Assembly: GCA_963772975.1 (NCBI GenBank)
Contig: CAVYZH010000005.1
Coordinates: forward strand, 124,001-188,000
Reading direction: 5' to 3'
Source: AC-32 sp963772975
Lineage (GTDB): Bacteria > Actinomycetota > Thermoleophilia > Gaiellales > Gaiellaceae
Length of the DNA stretch: 64,000 nt
Of this stretch, positions 17,163 to 25,389 are shown in pieces (positions within the stretch are counted from its first letter, which is position 1; every line of letters starts with the position of its first letter). The translations under genes and the position numbers were made by a program. The notes beneath the pieces are model-generated. The model was not told the DNA's origin. It did no database searches and worked only from the letters and a program-made list of their open reading frames with translations.

Positions 17163-19557
17163 CAGCGAGCTGCTCGACGAGATACGTCTCCTGCGCGTTG
17201 AGCGCGTCCCACAGCGTGAGGCCGGCTTCCTCGATCGTCCTCCGCCCTTCGGCCAGTAGCTCCCGCGCCGTCTCGATGTCGCCGCGCATCGCCTCGAGCA
17301 CGGCGCGCTCGACCGAGCACGTCGCGCGGATCGTCGGGTCCTCGCCCTCGAGCGCGACAAATTCGCGGCTGCGGCTGATCCCCTCCTCCACAGGCAGCGG
17401 GCCGAAGACCGCGCTCACCATCAGCCAGGAGATGCTCTCGGCCAGCGCCGCCCGGTAGTTGCCGCGGCGCGCGAAGGAGAGCGCCTGCCTCCAGGCGTCC
17501 TCGGCTGTGGCGAGCGAGCCCATCAAGGTCCCCTCGACGCGGCCGACGAGGTTCCAGGCCTGGGCGAGGCTGTAGTCGTCGCCCAGCTCCTCGCACGCCT
17601 TGAGCGCCTCCTGGGCGGCCTCGCGGGCGTTCCCGCTGCTGCCGCTGAGCATGCGCAACGTGTAGAGGCCGAGCAGCGTCCGCGCCGGCCGGCGGCCGCT
17701 GAGCTCGAGCGCGTCCTCGAGCGCGCGCCTGCCCTCGGCGCCGTAGACGCGGGAGGACCAGAAGCCCCAGAGCGCCGTCGCCAGGCGCAGCAGCAGCTCG
17801 CCGTCATGCGCCTTGCGTGCGAATGCAATGGCTTCGGCCATGTTCGGGTACTCGCCGTCAACCCGCGCGAGGAACGCCGGGTGGTTGCCCGTCCGTGACT
17901 CGGCGTCCAGCCGCTCGGCTTCACCGGCAGTCCAGGCGGCGTGCCGCTCGCACCCAGCCTCGAGCTCGCCGGCTGATTCGAGCAGCTCGAGGCCGAACTC
18001 CCGGATCGTCTCGAGCATCCAGAAGCGCGGCTCGCCGTCAGAGTCCTGGCGCTGGCGCAGGAGGCTCTTCTGGACGAGTGAGTCAAGCCCGTCGAACAGC
18101 TCGTCGCCGAAGGTGCCGTCGAAATCGCACACCGCCTCGGCGGCCTCGAGGCGGCAGCCCCCGACGAAGACGGCCAGGCGCTCGAAGAGCGTCTTTTCCT
18201 TCGCCAGCAGGAGGTCGTGACTCCACGCGATCGTCCCTCGTAGCGTCCGCTGGCGGGCGTCAGTGTCCTGCGCTCCGCCCGTCAACAGGGGCAGACGCTG
18301 GTCGAGACGGCGCAGCAGCGCGGGAGGCGTGAGTGTCCGCACCCGCGGCGCGGCGAGCTCGATCGCCAGCGGCAGGCCGTCGAGCCTGACGACGATCTCC
18401 GCCACGGCCTCCGCATTCACGTTGCTGAGGGTGAAGTCGGCGGCCGCGGCGCGCGCGCGCTCGACGAACAGCCGAACCGACTCGAAGTCCACGACCTCCT
18501 CGGCGACCGCAGGCCGCCGCAGGTCGGGCACGGCGAGCTGCGGGACGCGATGCGCGTGCTCGGCCAGCAGGCGCAAGGGCATCCTGCTCGTGACGAGCGC
18601 ATGGAGGTCCGGCGCGGACTCGAGCAGCCCGGCCACGGCGGGCGCGGCCGCGAACACGTGCTCGAAATTGTCGAGCACGAGCAGCAGCTCCTTCTCCTGG
18701 AGGTACTCGGTGAGGGTCTCTAGCGAAGTCTCCCCCGGCTGCTCGCGCAGGCCGAGCGTCCGCAAGATCGTAGGCACCACAAGCTCCCAGTCCCGGATCG
18801 GCGCCAGCGAGACGAAGAAGACGCCGTTGCGGAACTGCTCGAGCACGTTCCACGCGAGCTGGAGCGCGAGCCGGGTCTTGCCGGTGCCCCCCGGCCCGAT
18901 CAGGGTGAGCAGCCGCACGTCGTCCCGCTCGAGCAGAGCGCGCGTCTCGGCGAGCTCGCGCTCACGCCCGATGAAGGCGTTCGGCTGTGTGGGCAGGTTC
19001 GTCGGCCGGTTGTCGAGCGACGCCAGCGGCGGGAAATCGCTGGGCAAGCCCTCGAGTTCGAGCTGGTACAGCCGCTGCGGCCGCAAGATGTCCTTCAGCC
19101 GGTGCTCGCCGAGGTCGCGGAGGTGCGTGTCGTCTTCGAGCAGCGCCTGGGTCGACTCCGAGACCACCACCTGGCCGCCGTGGGCGACCGCCATCACGCG
19201 CGCGGCCTGGTGGACGTCGAGCCCGACGTAGCGGCCCTCGACAACCCGCGGCTCCCCAGTGTGCAGGCCCATACGCACGCGGATCTCGTTCTCGTCCACC
19301 CAGTCGTGCGAGACGAGCGCGCGCTGGGCGTCGGCAGCCGCGGCGACCGCGTCCTTGGCAGAGGCGAACGCGACGAAGAAGGCGTCACCTTCCCGGTCGA
19401 CGACCACACCTCGATGCGCGAGAAACGCCTGCTCCAGCAACGAGCGATGCTGAGCGAGGAGCCCCGCGTAGGCGTCGCCGACCCGGCGCAGCAGGCGCGT
19501 CGAGCCCTCGATGTCCGTGAAGAGCAGGGTGATCGTGCCGATCGGAAGCTCGGCCAT
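17008..19557 (-). CDS. Class III adenylate cyclase fused to an AfsR/NB-ARC-like ATPase (frameshifted near the end)
   Basis: A large regulatory protein. Residues about 5-165 are a class III nucleotide cyclase (FTDIEGSTRLL, VVVDREGDAFFVAF, MGLHTGEPRVVEG). Residues about 190-530 are an STAND ATPase with Walker A GPGGTGKTRLA, a Walker B-like LLLVLDNFEHV and GLPLAIELAAPRV. From about 560 helical TPR-like repeats follow. The frame is lost at 17161-17163, after which about 50 unrelated residues are read before the stop at 17008; the true C-terminus lies in the next frame down to 16707. The ATG at 19557 gives the family N-terminus. The ligand sensed and the cyclic nucleotide made are not known. Confidence 0.85.
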   Translation of the reverse strand: MAELPIGTITLLFTDIEGSTRLLRRVGDAYAGLLAQHRSLLEQAFLAHRGVVVDREGDAFFVAFASAKDAVAAAADAQRALVSHDWVDENEIRVRMGLHTGEPRVVEGRYVGLDVHQAARVMAVAHGGQVVVSESTQALLEDDTHLRDLGEHRLKDILRPQRLYQLELEGLPSDFPPLASLDNRPTNLPTQPNAFIGRERELAETRALLERDDVRLLTLIGPGGTGKTRLALQLAWNVLEQFRNGVFFVSLAPIRDWELVVPTILRTLGLREQPGETSLETLTEYLQEKELLLVLDNFEHVFAAAPAVAGLLESAPDLHALVTSRMPLRLLAEHAHRVPQLAVPDLRRPAVAEEVVDFESVRLFVERARAAAADFTLSNVNAEAVAEIVVRLDGLPLAIELAAPRVRTLTPPALLRRLDQRLPLLTGGAQDTDARQRTLRGTIAWSHDLLLAKEKTLFERLAVFVGGCRLEAAEAVCDFDGTFGDELFDGLDSLVQKSLLRQRQDSDGEPRFWMLETIREFGLELLESAGELEAGCERHAAWTAGEAERLDAESRTGNHPAFLARVDGEYPNMAEAIAFARKAHDGELLLRLATALWGFWSSRVYGAEGRRALEDALELSGRRPARTLLGLYTLRMLSGSSGNAREAAQEALKACEELGDDYSLAQAWNLVGRVEGTLMGSLATAEDAWRQALSFARRGNYRAALAESISWLMVSAVFGPLPVEEGISRSREFVALEGEDPTIRATCSVERAVLEAMRGDIETARELLAEGRRTIEEAGLTLWDALNAQETYLVEQLAGTPGGGRRDPAPELRDAGGGRRARLPIDDRWLSRARASFRRRRRGGGAVQP

Positions 19558-19583
19558 GGCCCGTCAACTATCGCGCCTCTGAG

Positions 19584-19760
19584 CTACGTGCGCTTGATCG
19601 TGATCAGGTCGAGCAGCAGCAGCGGCCAGAGCAGGATCGCCAGGATCGCGGCGACGACCCCGTGCACGCCGTGCACGTGCTCGAAGTAGTGCCGCTCGGC
19701 GGCGACGGCGACGCCGATACCGAAATAGATCAGCACGAGCAATGGGGGGAACCTGCGCAC
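19584..19760 (-). CDS. Small membrane protein
   Basis: 58 residues with two hydrophobic helices at about 6-20 and 34-53, separated by a His/Glu-containing loop (AAERHYFEHVHGVHG) that could bind metal. The GTG at 19760 is chosen for the AAGGGG about 11 bases upstream. It lies 29 bases downstream of the Ca2+/H+ antiporter gene in the same direction, so they may share a transcript. No family is recognised. Confidence 0.55.
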   Translation of the reverse strand: MRRFPPLLVLIYFGIGVAVAAERHYFEHVHGVHGVVAAILAILLWPLLLLDLITIKRT

Positions 19761-19789
19761 GACGCACCCCTTACCCGGCGCGGGTGAAG

Positions 19790-20809
19790 TTATTCGTAGA
19801 ACGCGAGCACGGCCACGATCACGTAGAAGGCGATCAGGGCGACGCCCTCGAACCTTGTCGCCTCGCCGTCGGCGGTGATCTGCCAGAGCGCGACCGCGGT
19901 CAGCGCCAGCGCGCCGATGTAGACGGGCCCGAGGTTGAACGTGAGATGCGTTGAGAACAGCAGCGAGACGAGCACGAGCGCCGGGAACAGGAAAGCGGTG
20001 ATCTGGGCGACCGAATTCTTGACGACCGAGATTGCCAGGTCGGCCTCGCCCTTCAACGCGAGCACGATGCCGGTCGTGTTCTCGACTGCATTGCCCGCGA
20101 TCCCGACCACCACGATGCCCGCGAAGGCCTGCGAGACGCCGATTTCCTCCATCGCCGGCGTCAGCGCGGTGACGAACCAGTCGGAGACGAAGGCCGCCCC
20201 CACTCCGGCGGCCGCCAGGAGCGCCAGCGCGAGCCTCATCGAAACGCGCGGCGCCCCCTCGACGGCCATGCTCGGCAGGTCCGAGCGGAGGTAGTCGTTC
20301 AGCCAGACGCCGTAGGTCAGGAGCAGGGCGATCGCGCCGACGATCGAGATTGCCTCGACGTGGTGCGAGGCGTTGTCCCCGGTGGCCGCGGACAGGCCGA
20401 TCAGCACGATCAGGAAGCTCGTGAGCAGGACCAAGACCGCGTTGTCCTTCGGCAGGCGCGTCTGGAAGCGCATCACGCCTTCCGGGCTCGCGTGGCAGCC
20501 GGCCAGGATCACTATCCCGAGCACGAGCAGCGCGTTGGCGAAGATCGAGCCGAGGATAGAGGACTTCGCGACCACGAGCTCGCCGGCCGAGAGCGCGAAC
20601 AAGACGATGAAGAACTCGGGCAGGTTCCCGAGCGTCGACTGCAGCACGCCGGTCACGGCCGGCCCGTAGTGCTGCCCGACCCGCTCGGTCGAGAAGGAGA
20701 CGATCCACGCGAGCCCGGCCAGGGCGACCGTGGCGAGCCCGAAGGTGACCAGCGGCGTCGCGTCGGTGAAATGGGCGACCGCCGCCGCGGCCGTGAAGGC
20801 CGCCGTCAC
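19790..20809 (-). CDS. Calcium/proton antiporter (CaCA/CAX family)
   Basis: 339 residues with about ten or eleven membrane helices in two inverted halves. The two alpha repeats carry the CAX signature: residues about 53-75 contain TGVLQSTLGNLPEFFIV and the second half contains GIAGNAVENTTGIVLALKG, with the ion-binding acidic residues (Glu in PEFF, Glu in VENTTG). This exchanges cytoplasmic Ca2+ for H+. The GTG at 20809 is the first usual start, though homologous sequence seems to extend some nine codons upstream (IWPLVAV), so the true start may be a rare codon. It lies in the accessory stretch between rplY and prs. Confidence 0.88.
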   Translation of the reverse strand: MTAAFTAAAAVAHFTDATPLVTFGLATVALAGLAWIVSFSTERVGQHYGPAVTGVLQSTLGNLPEFFIVLFALSAGELVVAKSSILGSIFANALLVLGIVILAGCHASPEGVMRFQTRLPKDNAVLVLLTSFLIVLIGLSAATGDNASHHVEAISIVGAIALLLTYGVWLNDYLRSDLPSMAVEGAPRVSMRLALALLAAAGVGAAFVSDWFVTALTPAMEEIGVSQAFAGIVVVGIAGNAVENTTGIVLALKGEADLAISVVKNSVAQITAFLFPALVLVSLLFSTHLTFNLGPVYIGALALTAVALWQITADGEATRFEGVALIAFYVIVAVLAFYE

Positions 20810-21478
20810 CGCGACCAGCGGCCAGATCCTGCTCAGCGGTTCACGCCCGGGCGCATCGGCCCGAAGTATGAGACCAGCGCGGTACTGCTGCTAGCTGTGG
20901 ACCCGGGCGAGCGTCTTCTGAGACGCCTACAGGACGATCCTCGGGATGGGCACGAAGTACAGCGGGAGCCCGTAGGGCTGCCCCTTCGTCAACGCCGGGC
21001 GAAGAACGTCTTCACCTCCGCGGCCTTGCTCGTCTTTAGCGGGACGATCGCCCACGTGAGAGGTGCAAGTCGGATCCCCCGATGTCGGCGGCGCTGCCGT
21101 TCAAGGTTGGCTATCGGGCGATGGCGAAGCTTCCTCCTGAACGTTCGGCCGGTTGACCGTTTAGCCCGCGGCGCCGAACAATGGTCTCGCGCCGCGTCGA
21201 CGCGCCGCAGGAAGTGGGAGAGCACGTGGGGTGCTGCGGCACATCCGTGTTTTCGCAGGCAGCGTCGACGCGGCGTCCATCGCATCTACGCCGCCGCAAG
21301 AAGCGGACGCCGGTGTAGCCACACCCGGGTACGGTCGTGTGCCGCTTTCCCCAGCCCGTCGAGATCGCGGCGAGAGTGGTTACCCATCTACGTGCCTCGC
21401 CGCGCGCCCTCGGGCTGATGGCTGCGTGTCGGAAACGGACACTAGGCGGCCGTTGCTCTCGGGCATAAGGCTCGAGCC
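20810..21478. other. About 670 bp without a convincing gene
   Basis: No reading frame here looks protein-like throughout. Two short minus-strand segments with normal codon use but in different frames (21000-21060 ending FFARR, and 20930-21000 ending PRIVL) could be remnants of one small gene. A 6-bp hairpin lies at 20911-20926 and an inverted repeat GTTCGGC/GCCGAAC at 21143-21149 and 21173-21179. Base composition is less extreme than in the flanking core genes. Confidence 0.5.
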
Positions 21479-21525
21479 GAGCCGGGTCGCGTGGCAGCGC
21501 CCAGGCGTTCGGCTGGCCGCCCGGC
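21479..21525 (-). repeat. 47-bp repeat, copy A (cassette-end-like)
   Basis: Identical at 42 of 47 positions to copy B (21982-22028). It starts three bases beyond the stop of the 119-codon gene at 21529. Core on the plus strand: CAGCGCCC, then GGCGTTCGG, then CCGCCCGGC. Confidence 0.7.
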
Positions 21526-21528
21526 CAC

Positions 21529-21888
21529 TCAGGCTTGCTGGTACGCGTAGGCGAGCTCCTCAGTGTCTTCGTCCCGTCGGAAGCGAAGCTCATACCAATA
21601 GGTTCTCCGGGCGCGCGGCATGGGTTCCCACCCGTCGGCGAGGAGATCGGCTCTAAGCGCAGCAAGTGCAGCGCGTGCCCGCGGATCGACGTCCAGAGGC
21701 TCGCTGTGCTCCCACGGAAAGTGCCAAATTGGAAAGAAGGGTGAAGCGCGGAGCGCTCGATCGTCCCCTTGCTCCCGCGCGTAGAACTGCGCTTTCACGT
21801 AGCCACGCCAGAGCGCTATCGAGCACTGTTCTTCTGGCCTTGTCGTCACGACCTCCGTGGAACGGATCAAGCCACCCGAGCGCCGCAT
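21529..21888 (-). CDS. Small hypothetical protein in a cassette-like unit
   Basis: 119 residues from the ATG at 21888, or 106 from the GTG at 21849, which has GGAGG just upstream. Soluble, alpha/beta, with a recognisable start CSIALWRGYVKAQFYARE, a segment FPIWHFPWE rich in Trp and an end WYELRFRRDEDTEELAY. It looks like a small effector or adaptor domain, but I recognise no named family. The unit from copy A to copy B of the 47-bp repeat contains exactly this gene. Codon use is less GC-biased than in core genes, which fits transfer. Confidence 0.65.
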   Translation of the reverse strand: MRRSGGLIRSTEVVTTRPEEQCSIALWRGYVKAQFYAREQGDDRALRASPFFPIWHFPWEHSEPLDVDPRARAALAALRADLLADGWEPMPRARRTYWYELRFRRDEDTEELAYAYQQA

Positions 21889-21981
21889 CCCCTAAGGCTT
21901 GAACCCCGTCTTCCGTCGAACTGTGGAATGAACATGATCGCTAACAAGATCCGAGGAGGCAACTAACCCTGGCCGAACGGT

Positions 21982-22028
21982 GAGCCCGGTCGCGTTGCAG
22001 CGCCCGGGCGTTCGGGTCGCCGCCCGGC
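21982..22028 (-). repeat. 47-bp repeat, copy B (cassette-end-like)
   Basis: Second copy, 42 of 47 identical to copy A, 503 bp away in the same orientation. It begins 13 bases beyond the stop of the gene at 22042. Here the repeat also takes part in an inverted pair, CCGAACG (21973-21979) with CGTTCGG (22009-22015). Confidence 0.7.
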
Positions 22029-22041
22029 GCGTCGAATTGGA

Positions 22042-22287
22042 CTAGACGAACGTGAACACTGCGGCGGCGCCGGGAACCTCGCCGTTGGCTGATTGCACGG
22101 CCGCGCGGGCGTTCTGCTCGTCGTCGATGATCGGCAGCTCGATCTCGAATCGACCGCCGCCTTGCGCGAACTCGCCGGGGTTCTCGACGCGCACCGTCCA
22201 CCCCCGCTCGGTGACGATGTTTCCAAAGGTGGTAAACGCCCGAACCACGTCTTCGGTGGAGCCCTCTGCTTGCATCTCAACACGCAT
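22042..22287 (-). CDS. Small hypothetical protein in a cassette-like unit
   Basis: 81 residues, soluble. It reads as a small alpha/beta fold: a beta strand at the start (MRVEMQAEG), a helix (TEDVVRAFTTFGNIVTERG), strands (WTVRVEN, GRFEIELPI) and a helix plus final strand (EQNARAAVQSANG, AVFTFV). A TAGGGT box lies eight bases before the ATG. The stop is followed closely by repeat copy B. Function unknown. Confidence 0.62.
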   Translation of the reverse strand: MRVEMQAEGSTEDVVRAFTTFGNIVTERGWTVRVENPGEFAQGGGRFEIELPIIDDEQNARAAVQSANGEVPGAAAVFTFV

Positions 22288-22455
22288 GGCTTCGCACCCT
22301 AGCCGTAGCCCGCATGGCCGAACGAGCCGACTAGCCAGGCGGCCGACCCGCGGCGAGGACGGCTGAGATCCAGTCGCCCGTGTTCATCGCTTGGGCATAC
22401 ATCGACTGAGTCTAGAACTCTGGTCGCCTTGCCGACTAGCGCGACCTCCGGATCG

Positions 22456-22486
22456 GCTCGGCTATCGTCGTAGCTCTCAGCCGAGC
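22456..22486 (-). terminator. Hairpin downstream of the 22494 gene
   Basis: Arms GCTCGGCT (22456-22463) and AGCCGAGC (22479-22486) pair perfectly over 8 bp with a 15-base loop, a few bases beyond the stop codon. No T-run, so a weak terminator at best. Confidence 0.35.
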
Positions 22487-22493
22487 GGTGCCG

Positions 22494-22775
22494 TTAGTAC
22501 GAAATCGCCTCTGCCTGCTCGACAATGGTTGGCTGGACTTTGACCGTGACACCCGGCCGCTCAAGCACGCCTGAGTCGATCAACGCCTGGCGAAAGGTCT
22601 TCGCCTCCTCGACTGACGGGAAATCGGTGCGGATGAAGATGACGTTCGGGTCATCGACGCTCCGCGAGATGGTGTGCCCTGTTGCGCTCTGCTTTCGACC
22701 GGCGGGGTCGGAGTCGAAGAGCGGCTTCCATGAGTCGTAGTCGTCAACCACTATGTGCATCAACATCATGGCCAC
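22494..22775 (-). CDS. Small hypothetical protein (dimeric alpha-beta barrel-like)
   Basis: 93 residues from the GTG at 22775, which has AGGAG nine bases upstream; ATG codons at 22769 and 22766 follow in frame. The pattern strand-helix-strand-strand-helix-strand (MLMHIVVDDYDSWKPLF, TGHTISRSVDDPNVIFIRTDF, SVEEAKTFRQALIDSG, VTVKVQPTIV) resembles small dimeric alpha-beta barrel proteins that include monooxygenase-like and GYD-type domains. No catalytic residue can be named. It is the third small minus-strand gene of the accessory stretch, but lacks the 47-bp repeat downstream. Confidence 0.68.
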   Translation of the reverse strand: MAMMLMHIVVDDYDSWKPLFDSDPAGRKQSATGHTISRSVDDPNVIFIRTDFPSVEEAKTFRQALIDSGVLERPGVTVKVQPTIVEQAEAISY

Positions 22776-22876
22776 GGGGGAAGTCTCCTCTCGGATTCTG
22801 GCTGGGCGAGCAGCCGAAATGACGATCCGGCGTGGGATCATACGACTCCGTCCTTCAGCGGTGGTGACCGTTAGCA

Positions 22877-22906
22877 GCGGGTTAGCAAAACGAGCCGCAA
22901 ACCCGC
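22877..22906 (-). terminator. Hairpin downstream of prs
   Basis: GCGGGTT (22877-22883) pairs with AACCCGC (22900-22906), 7 bp with a 16-base loop, 17 bases beyond the prs stop. No clear T-run. Confidence 0.35.
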
Positions 22907-22923
22907 ATGGTTACGCGCCGTTT

Positions 22924-23970
22924 CTAGAAGAGCTGGTTCTCGCCGGCGAAGATGGCGGAGACCGAGTCGTCGGCGAAGACGTTCAAGATCGTCTCCGCCA
23001 GCAGGCCCGAGACGGGCAGCACGTCGATCTTTGCCGGCCGGTTGACCGGGTCGATCGGAACGGTGTTGGTCACCGTGATGTGCTTGATCTTGCTGGCCGC
23101 GAGCTTCTCGAACGCATTGCCGGGGAAGAGGCCGTGCGTGGCGCAGGCATAGACCTCGGTTGCGCCGGCCTCGAGCAGCGCCTCGGCGCCCGCGATCAGG
23201 GTGCCGCCGGTGACGACGATGTCGTCGCTCATGATCGCGACCTTGCCCTCGACCCGGCCGATCACCTCCGTCACCGAGGCCTCGTCGTGACCAGGGCGCG
23301 TCTTGTTCAGGATCGCGAGGTCGCCCTCGAGCATCTGGCCGAAGCGGCGCGCCATCTTGGCCCGGCCCGGGTCGGGCGAGACGGCGACGATGCCTTCGCC
23401 CTGCAGCCCCTTGTCGCGGAAGTACTGGGCGAAGAGCTGCAGCGCGGTCATGTGGTCGACGGGAATCGAGAAGAACCCCTGGATCTGGCCCGCGTGCAGG
23501 TCCATCGTCACCACACGGTCGGCGCCGGCGCTCTCCAGCGCGTCGGCGACCAGCTTGGCGGTGATCGGCTCACGCGGGGCCGACTTCTTGTCCTGGCGCG
23601 AGTACGGGAACCAGGGGATCACGGCCGTGATCCGCTTGGCCGAAGCGAGCTTCGCCGCCTGGATCATGATCAGCAGCTCGACCAGGTGGTCGTTCACCGG
23701 CTGATTGCCCGACTGGACGATGAAGACGTCGCCGCCGCGGATCGAGTCGCGGTAGCGCACGTAGGTCTCGCCGTTGGCGAAGGTCTTCAGCTTGACGTCG
23801 CCGAGATGCACGCCGAGCTTCTCGGCGATCTGCTCGGCCAGCTCAGGGTTCGAGCGGCCGGAGAAGAGCATCAGCCGCTTCTGCGGGCCGCGCTCGATCC
23901 AGGGCGTGCGCTCGCTCATCGGCAGCACGGGCTCGACGGTCTCGAGCCCCGGCAACGTCGCCTCACTCAT
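22924..23970 (-). CDS. prs: Ribose-phosphate pyrophosphokinase
   Basis: Makes PRPP from ribose 5-phosphate and ATP, feeding nucleotide, His and Trp synthesis. 348 residues, with about 30 extra residues at the N-terminus compared with the usual protein. Seen: MLFSGRSNPELAEQIA, FANGETYVRYRDSIRGGDVF, IPWFPYSRQDKK, the metal-binding VTMDLHAGQIQGFF and the PRPP loop DDIVVTGGTLIAGA. The loop usually has a second acidic residue where Val stands here (DDIVVTGGT). Its start overlaps the end of glmU by eight bases; glmU-prs is a conserved actinobacterial pair. Confidence 0.94.
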   Translation of the reverse strand: MSEATLPGLETVEPVLPMSERTPWIERGPQKRLMLFSGRSNPELAEQIAEKLGVHLGDVKLKTFANGETYVRYRDSIRGGDVFIVQSGNQPVNDHLVELLIMIQAAKLASAKRITAVIPWFPYSRQDKKSAPREPITAKLVADALESAGADRVVTMDLHAGQIQGFFSIPVDHMTALQLFAQYFRDKGLQGEGIVAVSPDPGRAKMARRFGQMLEGDLAILNKTRPGHDEASVTEVIGRVEGKVAIMSDDIVVTGGTLIAGAEALLEAGATEVYACATHGLFPGNAFEKLAASKIKHITVTNTVPIDPVNRPAKIDVLPVSGLLAETILNVFADDSVSAIFAGENQLF

Positions 23971-25291
23971 CCTCCTGCTCCCGCTTTCGTCGCACGTAGC
24001 CTTCCTTGTTCTCCTGCCGCGCCCGCCCGACCGCGAGCGACTCGGGCGGCACGTCCTCGGTGATCACCGAGCCCGCGCCGATCCACGCGTCGTCGCCGAT
24101 CTCCACGGGCGCGACGAACGCATTGTGGACGCCGGTCCTGACGTTGCGCCCGATCGTCGTCCGGCCTTTCGGCTCGCCGGGCTGATGAGGGTAGTTGACG
24201 GTGATGTTGCCCGCCGCGATGTTCGTGTCCGCCCCGATCTCCGCGTCTCCGATGTACGACTGGTGGGGCACCTTCGTTCGTTCCCCGATGCGCGAGTTCT
24301 TGATTTCCACGAACGCGCCTGCCTTCGCGCCCGTCTCCAGCACCGTTCCGGGGCGAAGGTAACAGAAGGGGCCGACCAGTGTGTCGGAGCCGATCTCCGC
24401 GTCGACGGCGACCACGTGCGGGCCGACGTCGGCGCCAGCAGCGACGCGCGTACCGCCGCGCAGTACCGTGAAGGGCTGGATCGTGCAATCGGGCTCCAGC
24501 GCGACGGTCGGGTCGATCCAGGTCGTCGCCGGGTCGACGATCGTCGCACCGGCCAGCATGTGGTAGTGGTTGATCCGGTCGCGCAGCACGGCCGCGGCCG
24601 CTGCGAGCTCGGCGCGCGTGTTGACGCCCTCCGCCTCGGTTGGGTCGTCGGCCATGTGCACGGCGACGCGCTCCCCGGCCGCGACAAGGTCGCGCACGGT
24701 GTCGGTCAGGTAGAGCTCGCCCTGCACGTTCTGCGGGGTCAGGCGTTCGAGCGCCGGCCAAAGCTTGGCGGCCTCGAAGACGTAGATCGAGGAGTTGACC
24801 TCTCGGATCTCGAGCTCCTGCTCGTTCGCGTCGCGCGCTTCGACGATCGCCTGCAGCGCGCCGCCGCCGTTCCGGACGATGCGGCCGTAGGCGCCCGGGT
24901 CGGGCGGCTCGAAGGAGAGCACCGTCGCGGCGGCGCCGGCGGAGCGGTGCGTCTCGAGCAGCGCGGCCAGGAGCTCGCTCGTGATCGTCGCCGCGTCGCC
25001 GGTCACGACGAGCACGTCGCCGTCGAAGCCTTCGAGGCTGGCGCGGGCCGCGGCGGTGGCGTCGCCGGTTCCGCGCGGCGTCTCCTGCACGGCGACTGTC
25101 TCGCCTTCGAAGGCCTCGCGCGCGTCGGGCGAAGTGACGACCACGAGCGGCTCGGGTCCGAGCGCCCGCACGGCCTCGATCACCCAGTCGGCGAGCCGCC
25201 GTCCGAGCAGCGGGTGTAGATGCTTCGGCCTAGCCGAATGCATCCGCGTTCCCAGTCCGGCTGCCAAGATGACGGCCGCGAGCTTCGGCAC
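23963..25291 (-). CDS. glmU: Bifunctional GlmU: N-acetylglucosamine-1-phosphate uridyltransferase and glucosamine-1-phosphate acetyltransferase
   Basis: Makes UDP-GlcNAc for peptidoglycan. About 442 residues. The N-terminal pyrophosphorylase has VILAAGLGTRMHSARPKHLHPLLG, QETPRGTGDA, VVTGDAATI and EVNSSIYVF. From about residue 240 the left-handed beta-helix acetyltransferase follows, with hexapeptide repeats and GPFCYLRPGTVLETGAKAGAF, KVPHQSYIGDAEIG and NITVNYPHQ. The GTG at 25291 lies 15 bases from the tRNA-Gln 3' end; a TTG at 25300 is an alternative. It overlaps prs by eight bases. Confidence 0.94.
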   Translation of the reverse strand: MPKLAAVILAAGLGTRMHSARPKHLHPLLGRRLADWVIEAVRALGPEPLVVVTSPDAREAFEGETVAVQETPRGTGDATAAARASLEGFDGDVLVVTGDAATITSELLAALLETHRSAGAAATVLSFEPPDPGAYGRIVRNGGGALQAIVEARDANEQELEIREVNSSIYVFEAAKLWPALERLTPQNVQGELYLTDTVRDLVAAGERVAVHMADDPTEAEGVNTRAELAAAAAVLRDRINHYHMLAGATIVDPATTWIDPTVALEPDCTIQPFTVLRGGTRVAAGADVGPHVVAVDAEIGSDTLVGPFCYLRPGTVLETGAKAGAFVEIKNSRIGERTKVPHQSYIGDAEIGADTNIAAGNITVNYPHQPGEPKGRTTIGRNVRTGVHNAFVAPVEIGDDAWIGAGSVITEDVPPESLAVGRARQENKEGYVRRKREQEDE

Positions 25292-25305
25292 GGTTACCAA
25301 GCTGA

Positions 25306-25376
25306 CTGGGCCGCCAGGATTCGAACCTGGGATCGCGGGACCAAAACCCGCTGCCTTACCGCTTGGCTACGGCCCA
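25306..25376 (-). tRNA. tRNA-Gln (anticodon TTG)
   Basis: Full cloverleaf of 71 bases: acceptor TGGGCCG pairs perfectly with CGGCCCA; D-arm GCC/GGC; anticodon stem GCGGG/CCCGC around the loop TTTTGGT, so the anticodon is TTG; T-arm CCAGG/CCTGG with TTCGAAT; discriminator G. CCA is not encoded. A tRNA-Gln next to glmU is usual in actinobacteria. Confidence 0.95.
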
Positions 25377-25389
25377 TCGCGGCGCAAGC

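Noticed and set aside
20989..21285. 98-codon minus-strand frame in the empty region
   Set aside because: The first two thirds are Arg-rich and not protein-like; only the last 25 codons look coding, so I mention it only as a possible remnant.
21479..22028. True integron attC sites
   Set aside because: The 47-bp repeats lack clear RYYYAAC and GTTRRRY cores and no integrase is present, so I call them only cassette-end-like.
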